64,000 nucleotides of DNA from positions 1-64,000 of the forward strand of contig JASANH010000916.1 in the NCBI GenBank assembly GCA_030248295.1. The letters run 5' to 3'. The notes beneath the pieces were generated by a model. The model was not told where the DNA came from, ran no database searches, and saw only the letters and a program-made list of their open reading frames with translations. Origin of the DNA: Mesodorylaimus sp. YZB2_4. Taxonomy: Eukaryota; Nematoda; Enoplea; Dorylaimida; Dorylaimidae. Shown here one piece after another: positions 34,042 to 46,900 of this stretch; position 1 is the first letter of the stretch, and each line of letters starts with the position of its first letter. A program made the translations under genes and the position numbers.

Positions 34042-35231
34042 TACCGTAAGCACGAAAAAGTTCGCGGGGAAAATATTCGCGGTTTGTTAAGTTCGGCCTT
34101 TTCGCGGGGTAAAAATTTCGCGGTTTGAGAAGAAATGCCCCAAATCGACAAATTTTCTTTTTGTTATAAGAAAAGGTCAAGCGCCGGCACAGCCATGACA
34201 TGGTATTTTAGGCTGTCCATAAAGGACAATTTATCAACTTGCTGACCCTGTAATAGGCTGAATAGGAGAAGATACCGCGGGGAACCGATGGACTCAAAAA
34301 CCCTTTAGACAGGCTACCTCGTCGTAGGTGCCTGAGACATCAACCCGACGGGTTTCTGCCTCGCGTGGAGGAGCGCATTGTGCTGTCAGCGAAGGCAACT
34401 GATACGCTGTATTGTCAATGCCAGTCAAGGCAACCACATACACTACCTTCTCCACAGGCCAAACACACCTACTGCATCCCCTTTCCGTTATACTGCATCC
34501 CCTTTCGCGTTATATCCGTCATTTGTCCTCATAGTGGACCCACCACAAAAGCGCAACTGAACTGAAAACCCCTGAAAGACTCACCAATGCTGCTGCAACG
34601 GAAGCTCTTGCAATCACAAGGGCAAAAGCATGCAACAAAATTAGTGAGGAAGGGAATTGGTGGGAACAAAATTACCGTCAAATTTTGCCTGAAGGAGACT
34701 GGCAGCTAAGTTGCTTGCACTACCATGCTTGCAAACATCATTTGCTTAGGGCACCTCTCTGTTAACATTCGCCCTTGGTTGGTCAGGATTTGCGTCCCGT
34801 GTGCCTTGGCACTCTCCCAGATCGGTGGAAGTAACTAATGACTAGAACCCATGTACATCAACCTAGTGCGGGGTACTCTGTCTGGGCTATCGCGCAGAAA
34901 AGCTGCGGGCAGGAGAACCCGTAAGCGGGCGTACTGCCTTCGCTGACCCCACCGCTGCCCCTGCTCGTTTTTGTCGAAAATCCTACGACGCCTCCGCTCT
35001 TGACTGCGGATATCCTCTATGGGTAACCCCTGATCGCTATTTATCGCCTCGCCTACTGCAAGAACAGCAAAAATGTGTTCTTTTCCGATACAGGAGTCTT
35101 ATTTCTATGGCATTAAAGCGGGACTTCAAATTGTAATCTTTTAATACGCACACATTCGCGGGGCAAAATTTTCGCGGAATATCAAAAACCGCGAAATTTT
35201 CACCCTTAGAATAATTTTCGCCCTCACAGTA
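34042..35231. mobile_element. Nonautonomous DNA transposon with imperfect TIRs and TTCGCGG subterminal motifs
   Basis: The left end TACCGTAAGCACGAAAAA and the reverse complement of the right end TACTGTGAGGGCGAAAAT match imperfectly, and both start at a TA dinucleotide. Just inside each end are clusters of TTCGCGGGG and TTTCGCGGTTT (34061-34125 on the left, 35155-35200 on the right, including the reverse complement). About 1.19 kb, no transposase ORF. TA ends suggest a Tc1/mariner-type target, which is an inference. Confidence 0.65.
34318..34473 (+). repeat. Dispersed repeat, copy 1
   Basis: Similar in reverse complement to 39971-40115. Shared blocks include CATCAACCCGACGGGTT, GGAGGAGCG, AAGGCAACCACATACACTAC and CAGGCCAAACACACCTACT. 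It lies inside the transposon at 34042-35231. Confidence 0.8.
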
Positions 35232-35996
35232 TATCCGAGAAACTCAATTTCACCTCGTTGTATGGTTAGCATACAAATTAGGTACATTTAGGCGCAGCGT
35301 GGAATGATAAAATTCCAAAGAATAAAATATTTGGCAGCAGCATCAAGAAGACAACTGCCCTCAATACAGTATGCTTGACAGAAAAGCAACCTCATTTTCA
35401 GGGGGGGGCACTGTGTAGACGGAATGGCCCCTAAAGAAATTTTAGAGACGCACTGTAAGGTACCAGTGAGTGAATATGCCAGCCAAGCGTATACGACATG
35501 ATATGATGCACAATTCGAGTCTAATTTGGGACATAAACGTAATGTGTGCAATACGGACGAGAAATTGGTCCTGACTTACTCATGGACCGTTTATACCTGA
35601 TTGTGAGATTGAGCGATTTTACGTGCACATAAGCAAAACATTAGAAAGTTTTATTACCACATGCCCCTTTCTGATACCAATTTCAGTTGGTTATAACAGA
35701 AAGCCAAGCGACCTATTGTATGTGCTGAAAATATATGAAGGTGCATGTTATTTTTGCATGCCATCGTTAAGCCAAGTGCGCCAGTTACAAAATATTTGAC
35801 CGGTGCGAAAAGTATTATTGGACTTATACTACACGTAAGCGAACATTTGCCAGACATATCGCTAATCGAATAATAGGAAATTGAAAAACTCATTTAAATT
35901 TTTAGCTATCGAGCAAAACATCAAAAGCTCGGCTGTTTAATTATGCCAAGTTTAGAATAATCTTCGACGACGACTGGGGCGATCTTCTACAAAGGA

Positions 35997-38480
35997 TTAA
36001 AATTCTAGTAGGGAAGCTAGGGACTGGAAAACATGAAGCTTACTATTGCAGTTTTCCAAGGTACCACCAGCTGCAGCTCCGTTGCATCGGCAATCGGGGT
36101 TATCTTGCTTGTTACCAACCAACACGCATCCGACGGCGCTAGCGTCGCATTTGCCAGTTTTGATGGCAGCTGGACAGTCGGGGTGCAAGGTTGCGCCTAA
36201 CAAACAAGAAGTGTTTATCAGTGATAAGCATAAGATAGTAATGACGGATTTAAGCCAATGTAACTTGTCTGATTTCTTATTATCCCCGGGAATTAAGAAC
36301 ATGCACATGCTGTAAGTAGCGGTTACAGTATGCATGAAATGAGGGGACTTACTTTCATCCTCCCCATTGGCGCAATCTTGTTTTTTATCACGCACGCACC
36401 CCGCCGGAATGCACTGCTTGTCGCCGCTGGTGCATCTGAAGTAGGGGGTATTCTTCTGGGCCATCATCGTGCAAAAATCTTCAACCGCTTTGGCCGCGCT
36501 GGCTTCTAAAGAACAAAAATTGTAAAAATTTTTAGGACAAAAACAACAAGAATTTACTTTTCTTTGATTCGCAGCCAGCCCGGGCCTTTTCATTGCCTTC
36601 GACAGTGCAGTCCGAAAAGCAGTCTGTTTCCTCATCAGAATACTTCTCGATTGCGATACAATTGCCATCGCAGCTGAATTTCACGCCCCATTCGTTAGCT
36701 GGACATTCTAAAAAACTTTTTGTGATAAGAAAGTGTTGCTGTATTCGCCTGCCTTCTGAAAAGACATGTTTAGTGGGGCTGACAGTGAGTCGTTTCCCCG
36801 AAAGGGCCATTTTGATTACGGATAATCATACCGAAAAGACTTTAACTTTTTCGGTACACTCTAGGCCATCAGTTACATTGCCTTCGGTCATTGCTATCTT
36901 ACCTTCGTCACTGTGATCAGTGCAGTTCGGATGGCCGCACGCAAAGTTCTGCTCAGGGCAGCAATCGCACTGTCCATTATTCCAGTGCAGTATTCGTGAT
37001 AAACAGATATCGCGTCGCTTGGCACATTGGTAAACCAAACCCAGTGGGTAGTGGGTGAAGTCTTTGCAGGCGGCTGTACCTGGCGGGGCGACTCGGTCTG
37101 AAAAAAAGCAACATCATTTGCTGTATCTACTGATACAAGCAATGTGTGCGTGATAAAAGATAGCCTTATCAGTCTTCACGATGAAGCCTTGTCATACTGT
37201 ATGTACATAGCTGTGAGCATGTGGGCTCATTCAAAATTTTGTTCTTTCCGATAAGGCTTATTGTTAGCACAAATGATGACGAGAAATAATTGCATATATT
37301 TGCTATATGATTGCTATCACAACCAGAGTTTGGTGGCAATAATGAAACTCAGTGATATAGCATATGCGATGATAGAGTTATTAGTGAAACACCTGGCTGC
37401 ACACGTGACTAGCCAGGTGTTTGTGATAGTCAACGAGACTATATGGCATACCGTACTTACCGTCACACGCCTTATCCCAGCCTGTTATCAGTAAATTTTA
37501 ACAAAATTGATAAATTACGGATTATGACATACCAGCATTACGACATATCAGCGATGTTAGTTTGCGTTTGCATGTTACTCTATAATCACGTATTCCTACA
37601 GTAACCAACATCGAAAAGGTGTTCACCATCGATGCCAAAAGTTAGCCTGCTGTAACAGGCGTGGTCTCTCTGCACCCATCAGTGCACTGGTTCAAGCAAC
37701 CAGTCCACCTTCCCTAAGTCAGGGCCAGCTCGAAACCGAGACCCAGATCGATGCCGAGTGTCCTGTTTGGTTTGCAGGCATCGGTAGAAGACCGCCTTGA
37801 GTTCCTGGTCTGAGCACTTCGGGCGCAGGTTCCTCAGGACCCCCTTCGAAGGTCGACACGTGCGGCTGTTCCCCCCCCCCCCCCATTGACAGTCTATATG
37901 ACCCTTGTGGTGCGTTGGCAATAAACTCAGCGCGTGGTGTCGTGGGCTGCGTGGCATCGTTCTTGGCTTGAGCCACCCTCTGGTCTGCCCTAGTTTACCG
38001 TAGGGCGAGCCAAGGATTTCACTGTGTCGCCATCTCAATGGCCTGCTCTTACGGACACGTGTCCTCAAGCCCCTCTCTACAGTAACCAATCAATACTTAC
38101 TTTCATCACTTTTATCAGAGCACGTGTTGCAGTTCTTTTCAGGCCCACAGCAATCGCATTTGGAATCATTGAATTGCTTGAACGAAATGCATCTGTCCGT
38201 TTCGGCACACTGAATGGTGTTCGGATAGTCGGGGTGCGAGCGGCAGTCACCGGGTTTACGTAGAATCTTCAACTTTAAGTACGCATCGTCGTTTTCTTGG
38301 CCTAAAATAGATTCGCTTGGCCTTACTGATTTCTAAATAGGAAAACTTCATACCGCTATAGACTGCCACTGGAGCCGGCGCAGCAACTGGAACCGCTGCC
38401 AGTGGCGCTGGAGGATCAGCACCGAGGGCACTCGCAGTAAATGCACCCACCAAACCCAAAAGAGCCATAAGTTGAGCCAT
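35997..38480 (-). CDS. Secreted cysteine-rich protein with LDLa-like modules, six exons
   Basis: Complete model on the minus strand: 38480-38354, 38301-38101, 37097-36903, 36707-36558, 36505-36353, 36196-35997. The ATG and all five GT-AG junctions agree in phase, giving 341 residues. Exon 1 encodes a signal peptide (MAQLMALLGLVGAFTASALG) and an Ala/Pro linker. Each later exon carries a Cys-rich module. Several have LDLa-like CxSDKSDES or CTDHSDE endings; others are more divergent (CIPAGCVRDKKQDCANGEDE). All introns are phase 1, so every module is a symmetrical 1-1 exon. Secreted or extracellular; ligand unknown. The shortest intron is 52 nt and the second is about 1 kb with a 15-base C run. 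LDLa modules usually bind calcium; here acidic residues are only partly conserved and extra CDCC cysteines are present, so it may be a relative rather than a canonical LDLa protein. Confidence 0.85.
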
Positions 38481-40902
38481 TTTGCGCCAAGTTTTTCTTT
38501 TCGTTAAGTATATCGAAAGTTATGATTCCAAGTTCAAGCTCGGCTGCGCAAGGGGCTCACTTTAATGACACAAAGGAATGATGGTGGGCAAGGCACCCTA
38601 GGCTCGTCCTACGATGATGACCGTGATAAAGAGCAGAAGAGACAATGGACCCACACCGTGCTCGGCTCGCGTATCTTAGCGATAAAACTCTGTTGTTAGC
38701 AACCGACAACTCGAAAGCTTCTTTGAATTTGTCTGGTCACCATGGCAAACTTCGGACCATCTATAAGTTTTCACGAGGTGCAAAATGATGACTAGCGATT
38801 CGATGAGGCCTTTTCGAGAAGGACATCTAAGCTGATGATGAGTTTTCTTACTCGATTCTTCGAGCACCATGGAAACATACCTAAAAGAATTTTCATCAAA
38901 GGGAAAACAGCAGGTGTTGAGTCAGAAAAATAGAGGATAAAAAAGATAGGGTTGTTCTCTAAGAGAGGAGAAATGGAGCAGAAAGACCTATTTTTCTTGA
39001 GGGTCTGTGCCAGCTCTACAGTATGCTTACTGTAACCGCGTGGTGGAAAGTTGCATCTTCTCAGTCTCAAAAATGTCGTTCAATTCTCAGATCCATTGGA
39101 TTGTACAGGTGGCTGACATGCCAAAAACATGTCACCCTGATGGGTATATAACAGGAACAGGTGTACAATATGGGAGCGAGTATTACGTCTGCAGTTCGCT
39201 ATGGGGTCAGAGAAAGATGGTAGGAGCAATTGTTACTTGCTAGGACCGCATTCCAATACGGCTAATAATCTCGACCACATTGAAATGTCAGGCACCCAAC
39301 AATTGGTTGACTAAAAAGGGCACGAAATAAAGCGAAGTTTTACATCGCTATACAAAATATGCATAGGCCTATTGACTTTAGTTTTCAATTCTTGCTTATG
39401 TATTCTTGCTTCAGGTCTACCAGAGTACCACAGCTACTAAGTTCCTGCATGAATGATCATCATCCCCACAAGTCCATTGCGACACTGCACGCCATCTTTA
39501 TTGCAATGTAAGTTATTTAAGCTCTCAGATGAAGAACACCCCTATTATTGGAGACCCCATTGTTGCACCAATAAGCTGGAAGGCCGCACTTCATGCATAT
39601 AAAAGACAGGGAATGGACGATGGACAGTAGGCATTCAGGTAAGTGCCAGAAAGTTGATTCTTGTTGCTGTTTGCAGATTAGTTACGATTTGACGACTCCA
39701 TGCCTATGTTGTTGACTGAAAATCGCAGCAATCAAGGCACAAGAATCAAGCACATGGTCTCTTATCGTCAGCTCTCAGGGAGCAAGCTTTATATTTGAAA
39801 ACAGCAATGCGCTAGCACACTACAACCACGCAATACCAGTGAAGAGTCAGTTATTTGTTCACTATAACCTTGTCGAGTATAAGAATGACGCTGATCGTGT
39901 AACATGGGTTTGGAGATATCCAATAACAACCCTGAACACGGCATTTCTCGGGCGTACTAAATGGCTGCAGTAAAGTAGGTGTGTTTGGCCTGAGGAGAAG
40001 GTGGGTAGTGTATGTGGTTGCCTTGGGTTCCTTGGCCGATCTACGAATACGCTCCTCCAGGCGAGGCAGAACCCGTCGGGTTGATGGCTCTGCCCTCCTA
40101 CGACTAGCAGGCATGCCTGCACGGTTTTTGAGATCATCCACTACCCGTGGTATCGTATCCGATGTAGGGCTATTCAGCATATTTCAACAGAATGCGGCAA
40201 GAGGTAGCGGGACACAATGAGCAAAAACCACCCACGATGCAGCAGGGATATCGCACTATTTAATTCAATCTGCGGTCAGTAAACCAACATTCAAAGACAA
40301 CGAAAAGAGCAGTACATCAAAATTCTAAAAGTTTCACTTCGCCTTTTTATTACCTCACCAGAAAATTCTGTTCGGCGACTTCGAAAAAACAGAACTATTA
40401 TTATAGAAATCGATCTTTCGGAATCCTAGGACAATTCGCTTAAATTCATCAACTGAATCCCAGCACCGCAAATGATCAGATATCGTTTATTATTTCTAAA
40501 ACAAAACAGCACAGCTGCTGTTTCATTCATGCTCGTATACTGCGCTGCAGCTCATGCGAATTGGAGCTGATTCCTAATTAGCAGCTTCTACAAGCTAGCT
40601 AACTAGTTAATTAACAATTCCTAATTTTTACGGTAGGTTTTAAGCAAAAACCTAATCTAAGATCTAAAAGCCTAATGTAAACAATACTCAAATACTCACT
40701 TCATGAAAACGCGAAGTGCTGCAGGATCAGCCACATGCGAGAATAGGCTTGAAACTGAGATCTGAAAAAAATCAAATGCCAGTAAATTCGAACGCGATAT
40801 TATTTAGAGTACAACACTGTACTGCTGGTGCATAAAACAGAATCTATGGAAGAACATTTCACTGCATTACTTCACAGTCGTGAAGTTCGAGTCGAGCTAC
40901 AC
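38481..40902. other. Intergenic region between the secreted-protein gene and WDR6
   Basis: Holds the second copy of the dispersed repeat (39971-40115). Short ORFs at 39007-39243 and 38676-39070 have no domain features. It includes the promoter region of the gene ending at 38480 (minus strand), without a clear TATA box. Confidence 0.45.
39971..40115 (-). repeat. Dispersed repeat, copy 2 (inverted relative to copy 1)
   Basis: Reverse complement matches 34318-34473. A weaker related segment may be present at about 41240-41350 (GCAGGCATG ... CATCAACCCC). Confidence 0.75.
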
Positions 40903-43900
40903 TCATAAATGTCTAACGAGTTCAAATTTCCCGCTTTTTCGACCCATTAAAACAGGGACGGAATCCCTCGCGGAATTCTGAATGTTTCCGTTTGCTAAAC
41001 TTCCATTCAAGATGAACAATGAGGAAGTTATGAGTTTTCTGCCAGAATTGCTGTACAAGTTTTGAGACATTTTTAGGCAATCAGCAAAGTCTAGCTCGAT
41101 AAAGACTGAATATCGATGTTTCATAAACATGTATATTTACACCGATTTTTGAATGATTTCGAAAGTAAAAATATGAACCGGGGTGAAAATTTTCTTTTGG
41201 CCTGCTATCGACTATGTGGGTCGAATCTAGATGACAGCTGACCAAGCCTGGCAGGCGTAGGAGGGAGGCGGCTGACCAGGGTCAGCGGGACAAAACTCCG
41301 ACTAGAGCAGGCATGTCTTGCGACTATACCAACGCCTGAAACATCAACCCCAGAGGCTAACGTCTGCCAGCCAGGGGAGAGTATCGATTACTCTCTCCCA
41401 CTCGCCATGGCCAGCCAAGCGGGGGGCTACACAGCGTTCGGCCACAACCAGCCACCATTTGAAATAACAAAACTCCGAATACAAAAGAACCATAAGTTGC
41501 AGATTTCGCACAATGCTTACCTGGCTTTCGTTTTCGTATTTCCACAGTCCAATTCGCTGATCGATGCTATTGCTGATAACGTTGCCATCGCAAGTGAACA
41601 CGACTCCTAATAACAGTTCCCATGACTACAATCAGGAACGCTACACAAAATACAAATTACAAATTGTCACTACCTGACACAGTCGAGGTATGCCAATCTG
41701 GAAAACGCAATCGTGAGGTTACTTCAGGTTGGCCGGACGACTCTGATACATCAACTGTCAGCAAGTGCACAGAGCCAGATTCGGACCCGATACAGCATAA
41801 CGCACGAGTTTTATCTAAAAAAGTTTTAAAAGAATCATAATCATAATCTAAAGAAGTCATAATTCCATATTCCGAATGGTTTTCAAATGCGGAACTGGCG
41901 GGAGTCGCACTCAAGAACATTCTGCATGGGCTTGTGTGTCCCCCAGACCCAGAACAAGCACGATGCCACACCACAACAACAGCAAGACTCACTAGCATGC
42001 CCTGCGCCCAACAGATGGCCAGTTTACAGTACACTCACCTTCACCAATCCATCTCACATCCATGGCTGTCAGTCCAGCCTTCTCGACCACAAATAAAGTT
42101 AGTGATTCTTCCAGGTCCCCCTTTCCGGTTGAATCTCCAACCTGCCATTCTCGACTCCGTTGCTCCATTTGCATCAATCGCCTTCTCCTAGTTCGGTTCT
42201 TCATGGGTTTAGTATAAATCGATAACTGCTGCTTGTCAGTATCCTCTTCCCATTCTCCCTCCAGCTCGTCCACTTCGTCCACATCGCTTTCCATCTCATC
42301 TTTCTTCGACATCGTCTCCATCTTGCCCAAGTCAGGCTTGTTCACCACGTACAACCGCCCATCAGTGCCAGTTGAAAATACGATTGGAAATCGATTCAAT
42401 CGATTCGTGAATGACAATAAACTGAGACGAGTAAGGCAGCAATTGACGTACAGGCGAGCAATTTCGAGCGGACGTGACCCCAGACCGCTTTGAAGACACT
42501 GGGTTGAAAAAATGCTGAAAATAAAGCTGTTGTCAGCAGCGTAATAATAAAAAGTAAAATGAATGCCGAGTGGTGTTAAGAGTCTCAACGGTACAGACCA
42601 GACTGGAATCCCAGATGCGGGATGTGGGTTCGAATGCCGTCCACGCCTTAAGTTTTTGTGTTTACTGTATTTTCTGATCGCTGATTCTCACAAAGCCTCT
42701 TCATATGCCGAGCTTAACAACTTAATTCCAAGGAATTTAGCAGGTAAAAAAGTTGCATCACTCCGCCTTAACAGAAGCTGCACGCACAATAATAGGGGCC
42801 AAGCTCAACCATCCCGATTGGAATTGGATGAATTTAGCCGGTTCAGGATTGGACCCTGTCCCAAATTTGCTGTAATCTCGATTGCAGCATCGCTCTATCG
42901 GACTCAAAGTCTGGATCCTAATCCGATCCAATCCAGGGTCTATATCCGATTGGAACTAGGTCTTATGGCACACACTGGATTGAATGCTGTCGGTGATCCT
43001 CTCCTCGGTGAATTGTCATCTTTTTTCACTTTTTTTAACCCGTCCTGGTCGTTACAGGGGAGGGTCGATATTAACCCATTTTCCCGCGGGCTGGGGCCCA
43101 TACGGAATGCATGCCATAAGTGGCAGAAGCGCGTGTTAGTCGCTCCGCGATGTCAGTAGCAACCCCAACCATACCCAGCCCGTGCCCCGTGAGGGAACCC
43201 GAATTCGAGAGCCTCCCGCCACATAAGACCTCTCCTGGAGGGACCACCCACCGCCAGGCGTGCAAGGCGCAGAGAGAACTTTAACCAAGTTTTCAGACGG
43301 TCAGAGTTGAACTCAGGGCCGACGGGATCCACTGTAGCTCGGCCAAGAAAACCACGACGGACGTCTTTCACCATTACACCACTGATTGGTCGGCATCTTG
43401 CACGTACAAGAAATCTCCGCCACTTGACTGTCTCGAGCGGGTGCTGCTTTTTGACATTTTCAGTGTCGATTGATGCTACTGTTTTGGCATATGTTTTCTG
43501 GCGTAATTGACGTGTCCACTAGATAGGCGAGTGCTGGCATAGCATATAATTAGTATGTCTTATTAGATCAGCAAGAATTGGAATTGTGTCAACGTGAATT
43601 GTTCGAATTAAATTTCATGCAAACTGATTCGAATTTGGCGAATTTCTTTTACAACCCAGAGGAGAGACAGGTGAGCAGTCACGACGTAGTGGGGAAGAAG
43701 ATTGTGGAGATTTGACCATGCGTAATGCAGTCTTGCTTTGGAATTCTCTGGCGAGCATGTAGTGAAGTGCACGATCCTTCTGCTGGGTTAAGCTTGAGCT
43801 CTAGAAAAGGCCTGGCACGGGCGGGTGCGCGGTACAACCTGAGCGTCTTTATAGGTTAAGGATATGGTCAGCATTGACTGATCCGACCCCAGGCCTGGAT

Positions 43901-46900
43901 CGCGATCCGATCCGGCCGATCAAAAAACAATAGATTGGTGGGGATGACGTATTTGGCACTACGTCCTCACCAACCTGCCGTTTCCTCCCTGTCACTATAT
44001 CAGACCATTATAAAGGGCACTGAAGAAATAAATAGCGCTAAAGGGAATTTGGTATCGATATGGGAGAAAAAACGGGACGGTCTCAGTACAGTATGCCACA
44101 TGTTATGATTTTCAAACAGATAAAGGGCGGAAAATTTTAACTGACGATCCTACAGTCTGATCCACCACTCGGATCGGCGGATCAGCTCAGAGGATCAGTC
44201 GATTCTGGGCTGGACTTGTAAAGAGTGGGGAGAGACAGGGCGAGTCAAAGATCTACAATTCACAGGCTGGGGTATGGAAGTTCCCGGAGTGCACCTAAGC
44301 TTACCTCAATCGCCCATCTGAAAATATAGCCAGCACATAATCCGCGCCTCCATCATTCCATATTTGCAATCCCAAACATCGCACATCGTCATCCTTGCTC
44401 TTTTGGCGATACGTCAATCGGTACTGGATTGCGTTGTCTAAATAGTTCCACCAGCACAGCTCACTGCGTCCACCACCCGAAATCAACCACGGCCCCCTGG
44501 CGCACAGGCAGTGCACACTCGATATGTGGCCTTTAAGGCGTTGCCGCAATCGATATATGCCTAAATAAGAAACATTCAAGTAAGGTACGATATGCCACCA
44601 ATTCAGAATCCAATCTACTCGCCATTCTCAATCGCCCAGATGGCAATTGTCGTATCTTCGCTGCAGGTGGCAACTACTGAAGCGCTCCGACTATCATCGC
44701 CATCTTCTAGAGATATTACATCAGTTATACGCCGCAAATGAATTGAAGTCTAAATGAAAAAGCAAGGAAATAAGTAGGGTATAATAAACTAACTTTGATT
44801 ATGCAACACATCCTCAGCATGTGTAAGACATGTCCACCTGCTACACCACTTTTCCAGCGTTTCAGCAACCCTTAAAGGGCGATTTTTTTACCAACTTCTC
44901 AATGCTTTAGCCCTTTGCTGGTCCGATTTGCGGAACCTTATTCTACAGTATGAGGTCCACACTTTGAGAGGTGTTTTCGATCGATATCTCCCGCCCTGAT
45001 CAGAACTTCGCGAAATCCCACCGTAGGATTCTCGGGTACCGTGCCGCGTATCCAGCATCGAGAGACCCGGGTGTGAGGTCACCAAACCGACCCGACCCGA
45101 CCCAGGGTCTGGATCGGCCCGACCCGATCCAGAACCGACCTGATCCACCCGATCCAACGTTGTATTGCGCCCACTCATTTGTTTTCTGGCATGATGCATT
45201 GTTTCTTTAATCGATAACCATCGATAACAGACGTACGCAGTCAGGAAGAAGTGGCTGACGGATTTCGAACAAAAACGGAGAGGGGGAGGAGGAGGAGAAC
45301 TTTAGGACTAAGTTAACGTGATCGTCCCTTGCCTCATGCTGTCTGAACCGACAGCGTAGAATTTCACAAATTTTTACTGTCCAACTGCACCTACAATATC
45401 CCGTTTCGCTTATAGACTTGACTTCTTAGAGTGGAAGGTGGCCGGTATGAGGACAGCTTTTTAAATGTTTTTGGGCTTGGCCCCCCACCTACCCAAATTT
45501 CCTATGGGTTTTGCCAGTTGCCAGCCAGCAGTCATAATGACGGGTGCGGCAGTGTGTGAGGCGATCAACTCTCATTGGCAGGCTCCCTCTGACGGCCTCA
45601 CTTAGAGCTGCTCCGCTGGAGCGTCACCGCCGAGGGCATCCTGCGCCAGAATCAGCGTTTCCGGATGATAGAGGGCAAGAACGGAGGGCCCCGACTGGCA
45701 AATAGGATCAGTTTTCTCAATAGAGGGCACCACTTCCACCTCCAATAGAATTCCAGGTGAATCGCCCACAGCCAGTTCTCTGAGAATGGGCTTCCTAAAC
45801 TGACGTCTTCAGCCAGAATAGAACTGAGGCGTTTCAGTCAGGGTTGCCCCCAATAAGCTTCTCACCAGCCAAAGGAGCCCCCGCGCTTCTATGTGGACAG
45901 AAGTTAGATGGGGTCGAAACTTGCAAAAAAACGTCGATGTCATGCATGGGCGGCCAGTCCAATGGGTTAAAGTGTCGATCCCTGCATGAAGACATGACTG
46001 GACGCCAGAGAAAAAATTTTGGCGGGAACTCAAAATTCCGATCCGGCCGACCCACAGCTTGGGTCGGTTCCCCCCAACCGATCCGGCCCGGATCGGCGGG
46101 TCGGTTCGGCTGGGTCGGTGGGTCGGTCGATGCTGGCCGCGTATGCTGCGATCAAAAATCATCAAAATCCGTCAAGCGGCGCTCAAATGGCGCAAAAAAC
46201 TTCCCAATAGTATATAGACTTCGTTTTCAACGTAAAAGTAAGTATTGTAGTTTTGTAGAATCGCGAGAACTATCTTCTAGCAAAGGCATCATACAGTTGC
46301 TATTTGATGTTGCCGACAGGATGACCAGGGGAGAAGCTTACTATACCTTCTGACAAATCAATCGGATCCTAACTTTTGCAGCCGGCCCTCCTTCGCGCTC
46401 AAGAAGATAAAAATGTGCGAAATTTGAATTCGCGCCAAACGGCCTCACCACACTCAGGCTCGTCTTGCAATGGACATGTGTGCGCGGAAACGCCAGATGG
46501 TTGCCCAGAAAACATACGCAATCCAAATCCACATCCAAATCTGAACTCGACGCATTTTGTTTGAATCGGTTATAAAAATAAAGCGGTGAGGAACAATAAA
46601 CATGGAAGCTGATGACGATCCTAATTCCTGTGAGCTCAGAATATCAAACAGACGAGAGGCGGTTCTCCGAGTTTTAAATCCCTCCTAGCTTCTTTTGACT
46701 AAATCAAAGAAAATTTGATTTTTTTACAGGATCTATGTAATTGAAAAAAGCATCACTAACAAAATCTATTCATAGCGATTGGTTTTCTTTTCTTTTCAGG
46801 GCAACCATCTGGCATTTACGCGCACACATGTTTACTCCAACACGAACCTGAGTATGTAAGGCCGTTTGGCGCGAAGTCAAATTTCACAGAATTTTCATCT

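Larger units (their letters stand above)
31354..35996. other. Intergenic region with a DNA transposon
   Basis: The upstream exon of the LRR gene with its Met may lie just right of 31354 (not found). The region holds the nonautonomous transposon at 34042-35231 and a dispersed repeat copy nested in it. A B-box-like GGTTCGACCCC at about 32499 has no matching A box. No gene with recognisable domains. Confidence 0.5.

Noticed and set aside
40903..41105. Last WDR6 exon as a certain call
   Set aside because: The peptide fits the family's C-terminus (FIELDFADCLK), but its phase does not match exon 20, so it is kept only as tentative within the gene.
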